Source: Natronoglycomyces albus (GTDB lineage Bacteria > Actinomycetota > Actinomycetes > Mycobacteriales > Micromonosporaceae). From it: a DNA stretch of 64,000 nucleotides. The DNA is taken from positions 2,170,001 to 2,234,000 of the forward strand of contig NZ_CP070496.1 in the NCBI RefSeq assembly GCF_016925535.1. The letters run 5' to 3'. Numbering within the stretch: position 1 is the stretch's first letter; each line of letters begins with the position of its first letter. The position numbers and the translations under genes were made by a program. Below the pieces are notes generated by a model, which was not told the DNA's origin, made no database searches, and was given only the letters and a program-made list of their open reading frames with translations. Positions 28,735 to 36,951 of the stretch are shown here, in pieces.

Positions 28735-29187
28735 ATGAAACAATTCATGTCTCGTATTGCCGCTGTGGCACTCGCGACCGGTCTCGTGGCCGCAGTCACC
28801 GCACCGGCTTCCGCTGAACGCATGCCCGTGGAGGGTCCGGTTACCGAAGCGGCGGCGCAGCCCGACTTTTCGCCCGGTGCCTTCCAGCGCACCGCCGTGC
28901 TGACGATAGTGTCCTCCAATCACACGCAATACCGTAGTCAAGTGCTGCACTGCGTCGAGGGAACCCACGATCATCCACGACACTCAGCGGCATGCCAGCA
29001 GCTAGAGGAGTCCAACGGACGCATCGCGATGATACCGATCGTGGACACTTACTGCACAATGGAGCGTGACCCGGTTCAGTTGCACGCCTGGATCATGTGG
29101 GACGGGAAGTATCAACAGTTCCAAGGAGAGTTCGGAAATGCCTGCCAGGCCAACGCCGAAACCGGCGGAATAGTTTTCGACTTTTGA
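28735..29187 (+). CDS. Subtilisin-inhibitor-like secreted protein
   Basis: 150 residues with a signal peptide (AAVALATGLVAAVTAPASA). The mature part resembles the Streptomyces subtilisin inhibitor (SSI) family: a first Cys in VLHCVEGTHDHP, ACQQLEESNGRI, then YCTMERDPVQLHAW around the expected reactive site, GEFGNAC and a C-terminal VFDF. Four cysteines fit the two disulfides of SSI proteins. By alignment with the canonical C-P-M-V-Y-D-P-V segment, the P1 residue would be Met, but P2 is Thr and P1' is Glu, so target range may differ. Such proteins are expected to inhibit secreted serine proteases. Start ATG at 28735 without a clear ribosome site. Confidence 0.75.
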   Translation: MKQFMSRIAAVALATGLVAAVTAPASAERMPVEGPVTEAAAQPDFSPGAFQRTAVLTIVSSNHTQYRSQVLHCVEGTHDHPRHSAACQQLEESNGRIAMIPIVDTYCTMERDPVQLHAWIMWDGKYQQFQGEFGNACQANAETGGIVFDF

Positions 29188-29473
29188 CCTAATCTAGGTG
29201 AGCTTGAGCAGCGATGCGAAATCGCCTGTCGGCAGGCTACTGGGTAACTGAGGATCGCACCTGACTTTTCATTGATTGCCATCAATGTCCAGAATGTGAC
29301 AGGACTCTATGCTCATCGGGTTCGGGAGAGGGCACCAATGCCTTCTCCCGAAATTTTTCTCACTGGGAAACGCCGAGAACGACCTGCGAATAGACTAAGA
29401 ACACGGTGCGAACTCTCAGAGTTTGTTGGCAAATCCGCCAAAATCCCCGTTGATCTTTTTTAACCTGCAACGC

Positions 29474-30076
29474 ATGGACAAAACACGAAACATCATTCGC
29501 GGCAGCCTAGCAGCAGTAGCCGCTGGCGCCCTCGCTTTGGGCTACAGCAGTCCCGCTGCCGCTCATCACCACAGTACGCACGACAACGACTCCGCGCCGC
29601 AGCAGCTTGCGGACCCAGATCTCGTGGATCCGGGACTGGTCGATCCGGGTGATCTAGTCGATCCGGGTGATCTGGTGGACCCGGGTGATCTAGTCGATCC
29701 GGGTGATCTGGTGGACCCGGGTGATCTAGTCGATCCGGGTGATCTGGTCGATCCGGGTGATCTGGTGGATCCCGGTGATCTGGTGGATCCGGGTGACCTC
29801 ACGGACCCGACCGGTCTCATCGACGCCGACATCCTCGCGACGGTTCTGGCTGACCTCAGCGCCGAAGAGCTTCTCGATCTGCTTCCCGAGGACCTTCTGA
29901 TCGACCTGCAGGTTTCGCTGCTTCTTGAACTCTTGGCGATCCTGCCCGAGGACGTTCAGGCAGAGATCATCGCTCACCTGCCTGCTGAGTTGGTGGCCGC
30001 CATCGGCGCCGACCTGCCTGATGATGTCCTCGATGACATCACCGATGACCCGATTTCACCACAGCCGAGCACCTAG
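29474..30076 (+). CDS. Secreted protein with LVDPGD tandem repeats and helical C-terminus
   Basis: 200 residues. The signal peptide is GSLAAVAAGALALGYSSPAAAHHH. After a short His/Asp-rich segment come about nine exact or near-exact LVDPGD hexapeptides, flanked by degenerate copies (LADPD, LVDPG, LTDPTG). The C-terminal ~75 residues are an acidic, leucine-rich helical region (DLSAEELLDLLPEDLL and similar). The ATG at 29474 was chosen over an upstream ATG because only it gives a good signal peptide. The Asp-rich repeats could bind cations or form a rod, but this is inference. It is the last plus-strand gene before pdxS. Confidence 0.75.
   Translation: MDKTRNIIRGSLAAVAAGALALGYSSPAAAHHHSTHDNDSAPQQLADPDLVDPGLVDPGDLVDPGDLVDPGDLVDPGDLVDPGDLVDPGDLVDPGDLVDPGDLVDPGDLTDPTGLIDADILATVLADLSAEELLDLLPEDLLIDLQVSLLLELLAILPEDVQAEIIAHLPAELVAAIGADLPDDVLDDITDDPISPQPST
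29636..29797. repeat. Nine 18-bp coding tandem repeats (LVDPGD)
   Basis: Nine 18-base units of form CTGGTCGATCCGGGTGAT with silent third-position changes (CTA or CTG, GTC or GTG, GAT or GAC). Alternating unit types suggest past slippage or unequal exchange of two-unit blocks. Copy number may vary between strains. Confidence 0.9.
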
Positions 30077-30152
30077 AGACAGTGCCGCTGAATCTCTAAC
30101 CGCGCAACCGCTCTCGTCTCAAGGGTGCTGCGCTATCGAAAGAGCTCACAGC

Positions 30153-30190
30153 CACTGTGGGGCGGCCGAGGAATCGGCCGCCCCACAGTG
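30153..30190. terminator. Bidirectional hairpin terminator (repeat protein / pdxS)
   Basis: CACTGTGGGGCGGCCGA pairs perfectly with its complement over a GGAA loop, between convergent genes. Confidence 0.88.
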
Positions 30191-30248
30191 TTCGCCACGG
30201 GTGATCAGTCCACGTCACAAACGCCAGACCAATCAGTTCTGCTGGGTA

Positions 30249-31172
30249 TTACCAGCCACGCTTGGCAAGCTTGCTCGCCTCGTCCAAGGTGTCGACATTG
30301 ATGCCGACCATGGCCTCACCCAGGCCACGTGAAACCTTGGCAATGACATCCGCGTCTTCGTGGAAGGCAGTGGCCTTAACGATGGCGGCAGCGCGCTTGG
30401 CGGGGTCTCCGGACTTGAAAATGCCCGAACCCACGAAAACACCCTCGGCACCCAATTGCATCATCATCGCCGCGTCGGCGGGAGTGGCAATGCCTCCAGC
30501 GGTGAACAACACGACCGGGAGTTTACCGGCTTGGGCCACTTCGGCGACGATCTCGTAAGGGGCGCGCAATTCCTTCGCAGCGGCGTGGAGCTCAGCGGAG
30601 TCCATCGTGCTCAATCGCTTGATGTCCGCCCGGATTTGGCGCATGTGACGAGTCGCCTCGACCACGTTGCCCGTACCCGCTTCACCCTTGGAGCGAATCA
30701 TGGCCGCACCCTCGCTGAGGCGGCGCAGGGCTTCTCCCAAGTTCGTCGCTCCGCACACGAATGGGACAGTGAAGGGGAACTTGTCGATGTGGTTGGCCTC
30801 ATCGGCTGGCGACAGCACCTCGGACTCATCGATGTAGTCGACGCCGATGGACTGAAGCACCTGAGCCTCGACAAAATGGCCGATGCGAGCCTTCGCCATG
30901 ACCGGGATCGACACTGCGTCGATGATGCCATCGATCATGTCCGGGTCGCTCATCCGGCTAACTCCGCCCTCAACACGGATGTCGGCCGGAACGCGCTCCA
31001 GGGCCATAACTGCCACCGCACCGGCGTCCTCGGCGATCTTCGCCTGCTCAGGAGTGACGACGTCCATGATCACGCCACCTTTGAGCATGTCGGCCATGCC
31101 GCGCTTAACGCGCGCGGTGCCGACGGTGGTTTCCGCAGTGTTTTGCTGGTTGGACACGCTGACCGCTCCCAT
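30249..31172 (-). CDS. pdxS: Pyridoxal 5'-phosphate synthase subunit PdxS
   Basis: Lyase subunit that builds pyridoxal phosphate from ribose 5-phosphate, glyceraldehyde 3-phosphate and ammonia supplied by PdxT. The 307-residue barrel protein has [18 protein letters not shown], the first catalytic Lys in [10 protein letters not shown], and [14 protein letters not shown] with the second Lys nearby. The ATG at 31172 is used, but the GAGGAA site is very close to it; a GTG at 31157 (GGGAGCGG upstream) is also possible. Its partner pdxT is not adjacent. Confidence 0.94.
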   Translation of the reverse strand: MGAVSVSNQQNTAETTVGTARVKRGMADMLKGGVIMDVVTPEQAKIAEDAGAVAVMALERVPADIRVEGGVSRMSDPDMIDGIIDAVSIPVMAKARIGHFVEAQVLQSIGVDYIDESEVLSPADEANHIDKFPFTVPFVCGATNLGEALRRLSEGAAMIRSKGEAGTGNVVEATRHMRQIRADIKRLSTMDSAELHAAAKELRAPYEIVAEVAQAGKLPVVLFTAGGIATPADAAMMMQLGAEGVFVGSGIFKSGDPAKRAAAIVKATAFHEDADVIAKVSRGLGEAMVGINVDTLDEASKLAKRGW

Positions 31173-31232
31173 TTCCTCGGGGTAGTTGACACCCTGAATT
31201 TTACGCCGCGACGGCGCTCACAGTGATCGACG

Positions 31233-31400
31233 CTAATCGCAGCAGCCAGAGCCACAACATTCGTCACTGGTTGATGTGGCGTCGCCGCCGGTGATGACTT
31301 TCAGGTTCTTATGGCCGCGAGGGCACTGTCCTCCATCGTCGGATACCTCCAAGGAGAAGAAGATCCCACATTCCTCGCACCGATACGAAATCTTAGCCAT
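31233..31400 (-). CDS. FmdB-like small zinc-ribbon protein
   Basis: 55 residues, below the usual gene-finding cutoff. Cys residues are arranged as YRCEECG, then QCPRGH, and a Cys-rich tail ECCGSGCCD. The first CxxC with a following Cys-Pro and His fits a small zinc ribbon of the FmdB/regulatory-protein type. The ATG at 31400 was chosen as the only start giving the N-terminal MAKISYRC of that family style. It lies between pdxS and a membrane-protein gene on the same strand. Probable metal binding; the role is unknown. Confidence 0.7.
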   Translation of the reverse strand: MAKISYRCEECGIFFSLEVSDDGGQCPRGHKNLKVITGGDATSTSDECCGSGCCD

Positions 31401-31525
31401 GCTTCAAGCCTATCTCACGACTCATAGGCAACTTTTGGCGTGCTAGCGGGCACAACCGGCCCAAGTGGTCACCGAAAACCGATATCAGTGAGCAACAAAG
31501 CCCCATATCAGCCCTATAGGTGTAT

Positions 31526-32044
31526 TCATGCCCGAACAGGACTCGAAAGGTTGATATGCCGCAGCTTCGGATCAGCCAACTCCCAGTATTCGGGGCGGGG
31601 AAGCCTCTCGGCAAAGCGCAGCCACACGGCGACTCGGCGTTCCCGGGAGGTGATCGCGTCACGAACCACGTCAGTGTGCACCTGACGCGCCACCGAGACT
31701 CGGCGATTGCTCGCGGCAAGCTCTTCAAGCATATGCGCTGGCAACGACGGTGGAAGAGCGCGAAGAATCTCGGTAAGGTCGTTCTCACGGTACTGGCGAC
31801 GTTCACGGTCCATCGTCGTGTTGACCGGGGCGCACACGACTTCCTTCGCAATCCGAACCGCCTCGTCACATTCGGGCCGATCCGCCCATTTCAAGACAGT
31901 CGCGGCCCTCTCATCGAGCTTGGCCACCAAGGCCCGCTCAGCACCGTGCACCCGCTGATGCAGACGATTGACGCGGCGAAGCGACCACCACACATAGGTC
32001 GCCAGCGCCACTACCAGCCCACACATTGTTACCAACCACACCAT
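31526..32044 (-). CDS. Single-helix membrane protein with LemA-like helical region
   Basis: 172 residues. One N-terminal helix (MVWLVTMCGLVVALATYVWW) and then a charged helical domain (RRVNRLHQRVHGAERALVAKLDERA) that resembles the start of LemA-type coiled helices, though no full LemA pattern is visible. Orientation should leave most of the protein in the cytoplasm. It lies between the zinc ribbon and pimA on the same strand, the place where mycobacteria have a different membrane protein. Function unknown. Confidence 0.6.
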   Translation of the reverse strand: MVWLVTMCGLVVALATYVWWSLRRVNRLHQRVHGAERALVAKLDERAATVLKWADRPECDEAVRIAKEVVCAPVNTTMDRERRQYRENDLTEILRALPPSLPAHMLEELAASNRRVSVARQVHTDVVRDAITSRERRVAVWLRFAERLPRPEYWELADPKLRHINLSSPVRA

Positions 32045-32171
32045 AGGGCAATGCTATCGCCTTAACATGCACAAAGGTGATCACGTCTGTGAATCAACTG
32101 TTGCAATCTGACATCGCCTTACTACTACTGGCTCCCATCGCGGTAGCGCTAAAGCCTGCTGCGACGCCAGT

Positions 32172-33302
32172 TCAGGCCGCAGGCGATGAATCAGCGTCAA
32201 TGGCGGCCCGATAGACCTCTGTGATCTGAGTAGCCACCACAGGCCAATCAAACCGTTTCACCCATTCATCCGCGTAACTGACGTACTGTGCGCGCATCTG
32301 CGGATCGTCCAGGAGGCCTCTGATGTGTTTGGCCAAATTGTCGGCATCGCCGTTAGTGAACAGGGCGCCAGCACGGCCGTCATCGACTACCAGCCGGAAT
32401 GCCTCCAGGTTGCTGGCCAGCACACAGGCCCGCGCGGCCATCGCCTCGACCAAGATCATGCCGAACGACTCGCCGCCAGTATTGGGGGCTACATAGATGT
32501 CTATGCTGCGCAGCATTCGGGCCTTTTCCTCGTCGGAGACCATGCCAAGAAACTCGATGCGCGCGGCCACGTCAGCCGGTAGACCTTCGACGGCAGCCTT
32601 GTGGTCGCCTTTGCCCGCTACCACTAGCTTCAGCTCCGGGCGCTCTGGCGCCAACTGCGCAAACGCTTCTCGAAGGAGCCCGAAACCCTTGCGCGGCTCG
32701 TCGAAACGCCCAAGGAAACCCAGAGTATGGCCGTCTGGTTTACGTTCTGGCAGCGGCGAGGCGGTGCGATACGCCGATATCAAGACGCCATTGGGAATCT
32801 CCACTGCTCCCCCACCGAGATGCTCGACCTGCACCTTTCGTGCCAAGGCGCTGACGGCGATACGCGCGGAGATCTTTTCCAACACCAACTGGGCGAGACC
32901 GCGCCCTGCGGCGAGCGTCCTCGATCTAGTCATGGCGGTATGGAACGTGGCGACGACAGGGCAGCTGGCCATGAGGACGGCCAGGAAGGACAGACTGGGT
33001 GTCATGGGTTCGTGCACGTGAATGACATCAAAATCACCGGCCTTGACCCACCGGCGGACACGAGTGGCGGCGAGAGGACCGAAGGCCAGGCGGGCGACCG
33101 AACCGTTATAGGGAACTGCCACCGAGCCCGCGATGCCGGTCACGTACGAGGGAAGGTCAGCCGTCTCGCTGGCCGGACCGAGGACTTGGACGTGATGCCC
33201 CGCGGCGATAAGGGTTTCAGCTAGGTCCCGGATATGGAATTGCACGCCGCCGGGAACGTCGTAGGAGTAAGGGCTGACGATACCTATGCGCAAAGCGCTC
33301 AT
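32172..33302 (-). CDS. pimA: Phosphatidylinositol mannosyltransferase PimA
   Basis: GT4-family glycosyltransferase that puts the first mannose from GDP-mannose on phosphatidylinositol. The 376-residue protein has YDVPGGVQFHIRDLA at the N-terminal glycine-rich loop, IHVHEPMTPSLS, TFHTAMTRSRT and the donor-binding E-x7-E region ESFGMILVEA. Its ATG overlaps the end of the acyltransferase gene by four bases, so the two are coupled. The order pgsA, acyltransferase, pimA matches the mycobacterial PIM cluster. The last residues extend over 32172-32215. Confidence 0.93.
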   Translation of the reverse strand: MSALRIGIVSPYSYDVPGGVQFHIRDLAETLIAAGHHVQVLGPASETADLPSYVTGIAGSVAVPYNGSVARLAFGPLAATRVRRWVKAGDFDVIHVHEPMTPSLSFLAVLMASCPVVATFHTAMTRSRTLAAGRGLAQLVLEKISARIAVSALARKVQVEHLGGGAVEIPNGVLISAYRTASPLPERKPDGHTLGFLGRFDEPRKGFGLLREAFAQLAPERPELKLVVAGKGDHKAAVEGLPADVAARIEFLGMVSDEEKARMLRSIDIYVAPNTGGESFGMILVEAMAARACVLASNLEAFRLVVDDGRAGALFTNGDADNLAKHIRGLLDDPQMRAQYVSYADEWVKRFDWPVVATQITEVYRAAIDADSSPAA

Positions 33303-34393
33303 GTCAAGTCCTCGGTCGTACGCCCGGTGTTAGTGGAGCCGTTCTCATCCGCTGTATTGTCCCGCACTGGGCGTTCTTGGGAGCCCTGGTCGGAAGAATC
33401 CTCGCTGAGTGGAAATGAGCCCGGGGCATCCGTGCTTCCAGGAGCGGCCTCGGTATGCGCACCTGTTTGGTCACCACGGGCCGACATTCGCTCCATGGCT
33501 CGGACATTGAGATCCGGCCAGAAGCGTTGCAACATGTGCCAATCCTGCGGGTGTTCGGCGATTCCACGTGCGAAGTGATCGGCGACCTGTTGAGTCGCGG
33601 TGGCGACTCGTTGCCGTAGGCGTCCGGGTCCCGCTACGGGAATCTCCTCGGACAGGTAGCAGACGGCCCGGTCCTCGGCATAAAAAATGTGCGCCGCGTA
33701 CAGCGGAACGTTCGCACGGGCAGCCAAGAGCGCGGGACCGGAAGGGAAGAGAGCTTTGTGGCCGAAGAAATCGACCTCCACTCCCCCACTCGATAGGTTG
33801 CGATCGGCCACCAAGGCCACCACATCACCCTTGGCGAGGCAGTCGGCGAGCTCCGTCTGTGGTGACCGGGCCCCACCCGTGAGCGGAATAATGTTCATAC
33901 CCAGTTCACGCCGATAATCCAAGAAACGCTGGAAGACGCCTTCGGGTTTAAGTCGCTCGGCCACCGTCGACAGTTGCAGTCCCTGCGCGCCGACCCATGC
34001 TCCCGCCAGGTCCCAGTTACCTGAGTGCGGCAAGGCCACAACTGAGCCGCGCCCAGCCCGGCTGGCCTTGGCGACGGGTTCGAAACCGTGCATCTCGAAT
34101 CGACGCAGCACATCTTGCTGGCTCAACGTCGGTAGCCGGAAAGCCTCCATCCAGTAGCGCAGGTAGGACCGCATCCCATCGCGTACCAGGAGCTCTAGTT
34201 CCTCCTCATTGAGGCGGCCGTCTGTAACGCGACGGAGGTTTTCACGTAGTTGTCTTACTCCACCGCCGTTGGCGCGCCATGTCCGGTCAGCCAACCGTTG
34301 GAATAGCGAGGCGGCCACACCTTCGGGCATTCTTCGAACCAGTGACCACCCGGAACGATAGGCAAATTCCACCAACGCATCACGCACTGGCAT
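33299..34393 (-). CDS. PIM acyltransferase (LpxL/HtrB-type, PatA-like)
   Basis: 364-residue acyltransferase that likely adds a fatty acyl group to the mannose of PIM1 or PIM2. It carries the family HSGNWD motif (H-x4-D) after GRGSVVALP, then LFPSGPALLAARANVPLYA. The last ~80 residues are hydrophilic, rich in Ser, Glu and Thr, and absent from the core family. Its stop overlaps the pimA start (ATGA) and its start lies just after pgsA, giving one operon for PIM synthesis. Likely equivalent of Rv2611c. Confidence 0.9.
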   Translation of the reverse strand: MPVRDALVEFAYRSGWSLVRRMPEGVAASLFQRLADRTWRANGGGVRQLRENLRRVTDGRLNEEELELLVRDGMRSYLRYWMEAFRLPTLSQQDVLRRFEMHGFEPVAKASRAGRGSVVALPHSGNWDLAGAWVGAQGLQLSTVAERLKPEGVFQRFLDYRRELGMNIIPLTGGARSPQTELADCLAKGDVVALVADRNLSSGGVEVDFFGHKALFPSGPALLAARANVPLYAAHIFYAEDRAVCYLSEEIPVAGPGRLRQRVATATQQVADHFARGIAEHPQDWHMLQRFWPDLNVRAMERMSARGDQTGAHTEAAPGSTDAPGSFPLSEDSSDQGSQERPVRDNTADENGSTNTGRTTEDLT

Positions 34394-34396
34394 TCC

Positions 34397-35005
34397 TCAA
34401 TTCCGCAGTTGGTCACGAGTGTGCAGCAGACGCTGCACGATGGTGGCGAACGAAAGTGCCGCTAGCAAACTCAGAACGATCAACATTCCAAAGGGCACGC
34501 CAAATATTTCCAACAGGCCTGCGAGGCCAATCAAGATCAGCCGCTCCAGGCGTTCGACGTAACCCACGTCGCACGTGGCACCCAATCCCTCTGCCCGCGC
34601 CTTTACGTATGAGACCACTTCGGAGGTCACCAGGCACGCCAACGCCACGGCCATTTCGATATAACGGTCCTGCAAAGCAAACCAGAAGGCGACGGCCCCT
34701 AGAATCGCCCCGTCTGCGATGCGGTCGCATACTGAGTCCAGTAGCGCTCCAAACTTACTGCCCCCGCCTTGGATACGAGCGATCGAACCGTCCAATATGT
34801 CGCCAAGGCAGGCGACTAGGAGGATGAAGAACGCCCATACCCAGTAGCCTTGCGGAATGAGCACAACGCTGGCCGTGACGACCACGAAGGTGCAGGCGAG
34901 GGTTACCGCGTTGGCGCTGATACCAAGGGCAACACAGCGCCGAGCGATGGAGTCGAGGAAGATGCGCAGCCAACTGCGGCCTTGAGTTCTGAGAAACTTA
35001 GCCAT
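34397..35005 (-). CDS. pgsA: Phosphatidylinositol phosphate synthase (CDP-alcohol phosphatidyltransferase)
   Basis: 202-residue membrane enzyme that makes phosphatidylinositol phosphate from CDP-diacylglycerol and inositol phosphate. The diagnostic D-x2-D-G-x2-A-R-x8-G-x3-D-x3-D motif is complete: GDILDGSIARI, then SKFGALLDSVCDR. About six helices are predicted. The ATG at 35005 lies six bases after the HIT stop. Next downstream gene is the acyltransferase with three bases between, so it is part of the PIM operon. Confidence 0.93.
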   Translation of the reverse strand: MAKFLRTQGRSWLRIFLDSIARRCVALGISANAVTLACTFVVVTASVVLIPQGYWVWAFFILLVACLGDILDGSIARIQGGGSKFGALLDSVCDRIADGAILGAVAFWFALQDRYIEMAVALACLVTSEVVSYVKARAEGLGATCDVGYVERLERLILIGLAGLLEIFGVPFGMLIVLSLLAALSFATIVQRLLHTRDQLRN

Positions 35006-35011
35006 GTCTAC

Positions 35012-35569
35012 TTAAGATAGTTCTTTCTCCCAGGATTGCGCCAGTTGTGCCCGAGTATCAGACAGAAACTGCGGAATCACTTTGGTCTGGCCCACAATGG
35101 GCATAAAGTTCGCATCGCCACCCCAGCGGGGGACAATATGTTGGTGCAGGTGACCGGCGATACCAGCTCCGGATATCGCGCCTTGGTTCATGCCGATATT
35201 GAACCCGTGCGCGCCCATGACGGCCCGGATGACACGCATGGAGCGCTGAACAAGCGCTCCCATTTCGGCCACTTCCTCGTCATGGAGATCTGTGTAGTCG
35301 GCGACATGGCGGAACGGGCAGATCATCAAGTGCCCCGAGTTGTACGGGAACTTATTAAGTACCACATACATCGACTTGCCCCGCGTCACAATCAGGCCGG
35401 TTTCGTCGTCCAGCTGTGGCACCTCGCAAAAGGGGCAACCTTGTCGGTCCTCAGGTGCGCCGGTGGGTTTGCCCTCCCCCTTGATGTAAGCCATACGGTG
35501 AGGCGTCCACAACCGCTGGTAGCCGTCTTGTTCACCTGCCAGGTCACTTTCGCGTTTCTCATCACTCAC
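35012..35569 (-). CDS. HIT-family nucleotide hydrolase or phosphorylase
   Basis: 185-residue histidine-triad protein. The triad is GHLHQHIVPRW (HxHxH with a following hydrophobic). Two pairs of Cys (CPFCEV) near residue 45 may bind zinc. Relatives split or phosphorolyse dinucleoside polyphosphates; the Rv2613c-like enzyme at this position is an Ap4A phosphorylase. The start is a GTG at 35569 with AGGATCGG about eight bases upstream. The gene lies directly upstream of pgsA. Confidence 0.9.
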   Translation of the reverse strand: MSDEKRESDLAGEQDGYQRLWTPHRMAYIKGEGKPTGAPEDRQGCPFCEVPQLDDETGLIVTRGKSMYVVLNKFPYNSGHLMICPFRHVADYTDLHDEEVAEMGALVQRSMRVIRAVMGAHGFNIGMNQGAISGAGIAGHLHQHIVPRWGGDANFMPIVGQTKVIPQFLSDTRAQLAQSWEKELS

Positions 35570-35995
35570 GTGACCGATCCTAAGCCTCCCGCGCACATGC
35601 CGCTACCGGGTGTCGCCAGCCGCGCCTTAGCGGCAGCAGTGATATGTGAGGGCGCAGTTGAGGCGACCGGATTGGAAGGAAGGGGCATTTTCGGCTGGCC
35701 CAGCGCGAAATTCGGGGCCGCATGCGGCAAAGGCGCATCTCAGTGTCAATTTCGGCCAGAGTTGGGCCACGCCTCAACCAGAGGCTAGCCACCTGGAACG
35801 TGGCCTCTCGCTTATTCAACAGGCTTTATCGTCGGTAGTGCACCCGGAGAACGTCAACAGCTGGCCTGCACCCATGCTGGCAACAAGCTCTCAGGCGCGG
35901 TACAGGGCCCGCCCAGTTAGAACCAGACGAGCCCTGTCCCCCATTCCTCACTGAGAATCCTTGACCCCACAGTCCACACGTCGACCGGGATACGC
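35570..35995. other. Intergenic region upstream of the HIT gene
   Basis: 426 bases between the FrnE-like gene and the PIM operon. No convincing frame, terminator or structured element was seen. It likely carries the promoter for the HIT-pgsA-acyltransferase-pimA operon. Confidence 0.4.
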
Positions 35996-36820
35996 CTAGG
36001 TTCCTTCCTCATCGAGCCCCTCGGCGTCGAAGCCGTCGACTAGGCGCAGATGCGACCGAGCCTCCTCAACTCGCCCGAGTCGCTGCAATGTTCGTCCTAG
36101 CAACAGGCGAGCATAGAAGTCGGCCGGGTTCTGATCGACCATGTCGGAGGCCAGCTGGCGGGCCTTAGCCAGCTGCGCTGAGGCGAAATACGCCCGAGCA
36201 GCCAGCTGCTTGACATTGCCGTCGTTGGGGAAGCGCTCCAGTAGCGGCTGCATCAGCAGCAGCGCCCCACGCGGGTCGCGGTGTTTGGTCAGCAACGCAT
36301 CGGCTTCCCGCAGGCGAGCGACTTCCTCGGGAAGTTCACGGTTGGACGCGGCTGCCTGGAAAAACTCCCGGATCGCCGACTCCTCCTGGATTCCGGCCAA
36401 AGACTGCTCCCCCACGGTCATGGTCGGAGAGGTCTCCACCTCGATCGCTTTGGCGCGCAGCAGCTGCTCGGCCAGTTCCTGTTGACCGGCGTCGCTGTTC
36501 ATGAGCGCGCTGGCCTGGCTGAATCCGGCCGCCTGCGCAACCTCAATGACGACATCGAGAGATGACACGTCACGCTCGTCGACGTGCCACGCCTCCATTA
36601 GCGCCGTGGCGACGGCATGTTGAGTCTGGCTTCCACCGTCGGCGCGCGCCAAGAGGATGACGCGGGCGGCTTCAGTGGAATCGACGCGGCTGTCCACTGG
36701 AAGAGGACGCCACACGATATCGACGTCCTCTCCAGTGAAGCTGGCGAGGGCATCGTCTACTCGGCTTTTGCCGACGTATGCCCAGGGGCTCACCACGTCG
36801 GCCCAGAACTCTGCTTTCAT
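35996..36820 (-). CDS. FrnE/DsbA-fold protein lacking CXXC, fused to TPR-like repeats
   Basis: 274 residues. The first ~160 follow the FrnE/DsbA-like thioredoxin-fold order: MKAEFWADVVSPWAYVGKSR, an all-helical insert, then SPTMTVGEQSL near the cis-Pro position (131-137). Family members have CPWC at the start; here it is SPWA (11-14), so both active-site cysteines are gone. Residues ~165-262 are helical repeats with TPR spacing (ADALLTKHRDPRGALLLMQ, ARAYFASAQLAKARQL, ARLLLGRTLQRLGRVEEAR). The start ATG at 36820 was chosen by the match MKAEF; longer frames run into the terminator. Probably a non-redox binding protein. It is downstream of thrS. Confidence 0.8.
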   Translation of the reverse strand: MKAEFWADVVSPWAYVGKSRVDDALASFTGEDVDIVWRPLPVDSRVDSTEAARVILLARADGGSQTQHAVATALMEAWHVDERDVSSLDVVIEVAQAAGFSQASALMNSDAGQQELAEQLLRAKAIEVETSPTMTVGEQSLAGIQEESAIREFFQAAASNRELPEEVARLREADALLTKHRDPRGALLLMQPLLERFPNDGNVKQLAARAYFASAQLAKARQLASDMVDQNPADFYARLLLGRTLQRLGRVEEARSHLRLVDGFDAEGLDEEGT

Positions 36821-36893
36821 ATCTGGCCCAACGTCACGCCCGGTTCGGAAAATTCCGCCCATGGCCTGGGGCACACCCGGTGCCACCGGTAAA

Positions 36894-36929
36894 ACAGCCC
36901 GGCGCAAACTAAGGTTTGCGCCGGGCTGT
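36894..36929. terminator. Hairpin terminator after thrS
   Basis: ACAGCCCGGCGCAAAC pairs perfectly with its complement across a TAAG loop, 20-60 bases after the thrS stop and before the FrnE-like gene. It indicates separate transcription units. Confidence 0.85.
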
Positions 36930-36951
36930 CAGTGGCAATGTTCACCTACTA

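Noticed and set aside
29636-29797. CRISPR-like repeat array
   Set aside because: Units are contiguous without spacers and encode hexapeptides in frame.
29566-29832. Minus-strand frame with TRSPGS repeats, antisense to the LVDPGD gene
   Set aside because: It is a mirror of the 18-bp repeat, without signal peptide, ribosome site or plausible composition; the plus-strand frame has a clear signal peptide.
32078-32212. Short plus-strand GTG frame with a hydrophobic start resembling a signal peptide
   Set aside because: It overlaps the 3' end of pimA in antisense, has no ribosome site and only about 45 residues.
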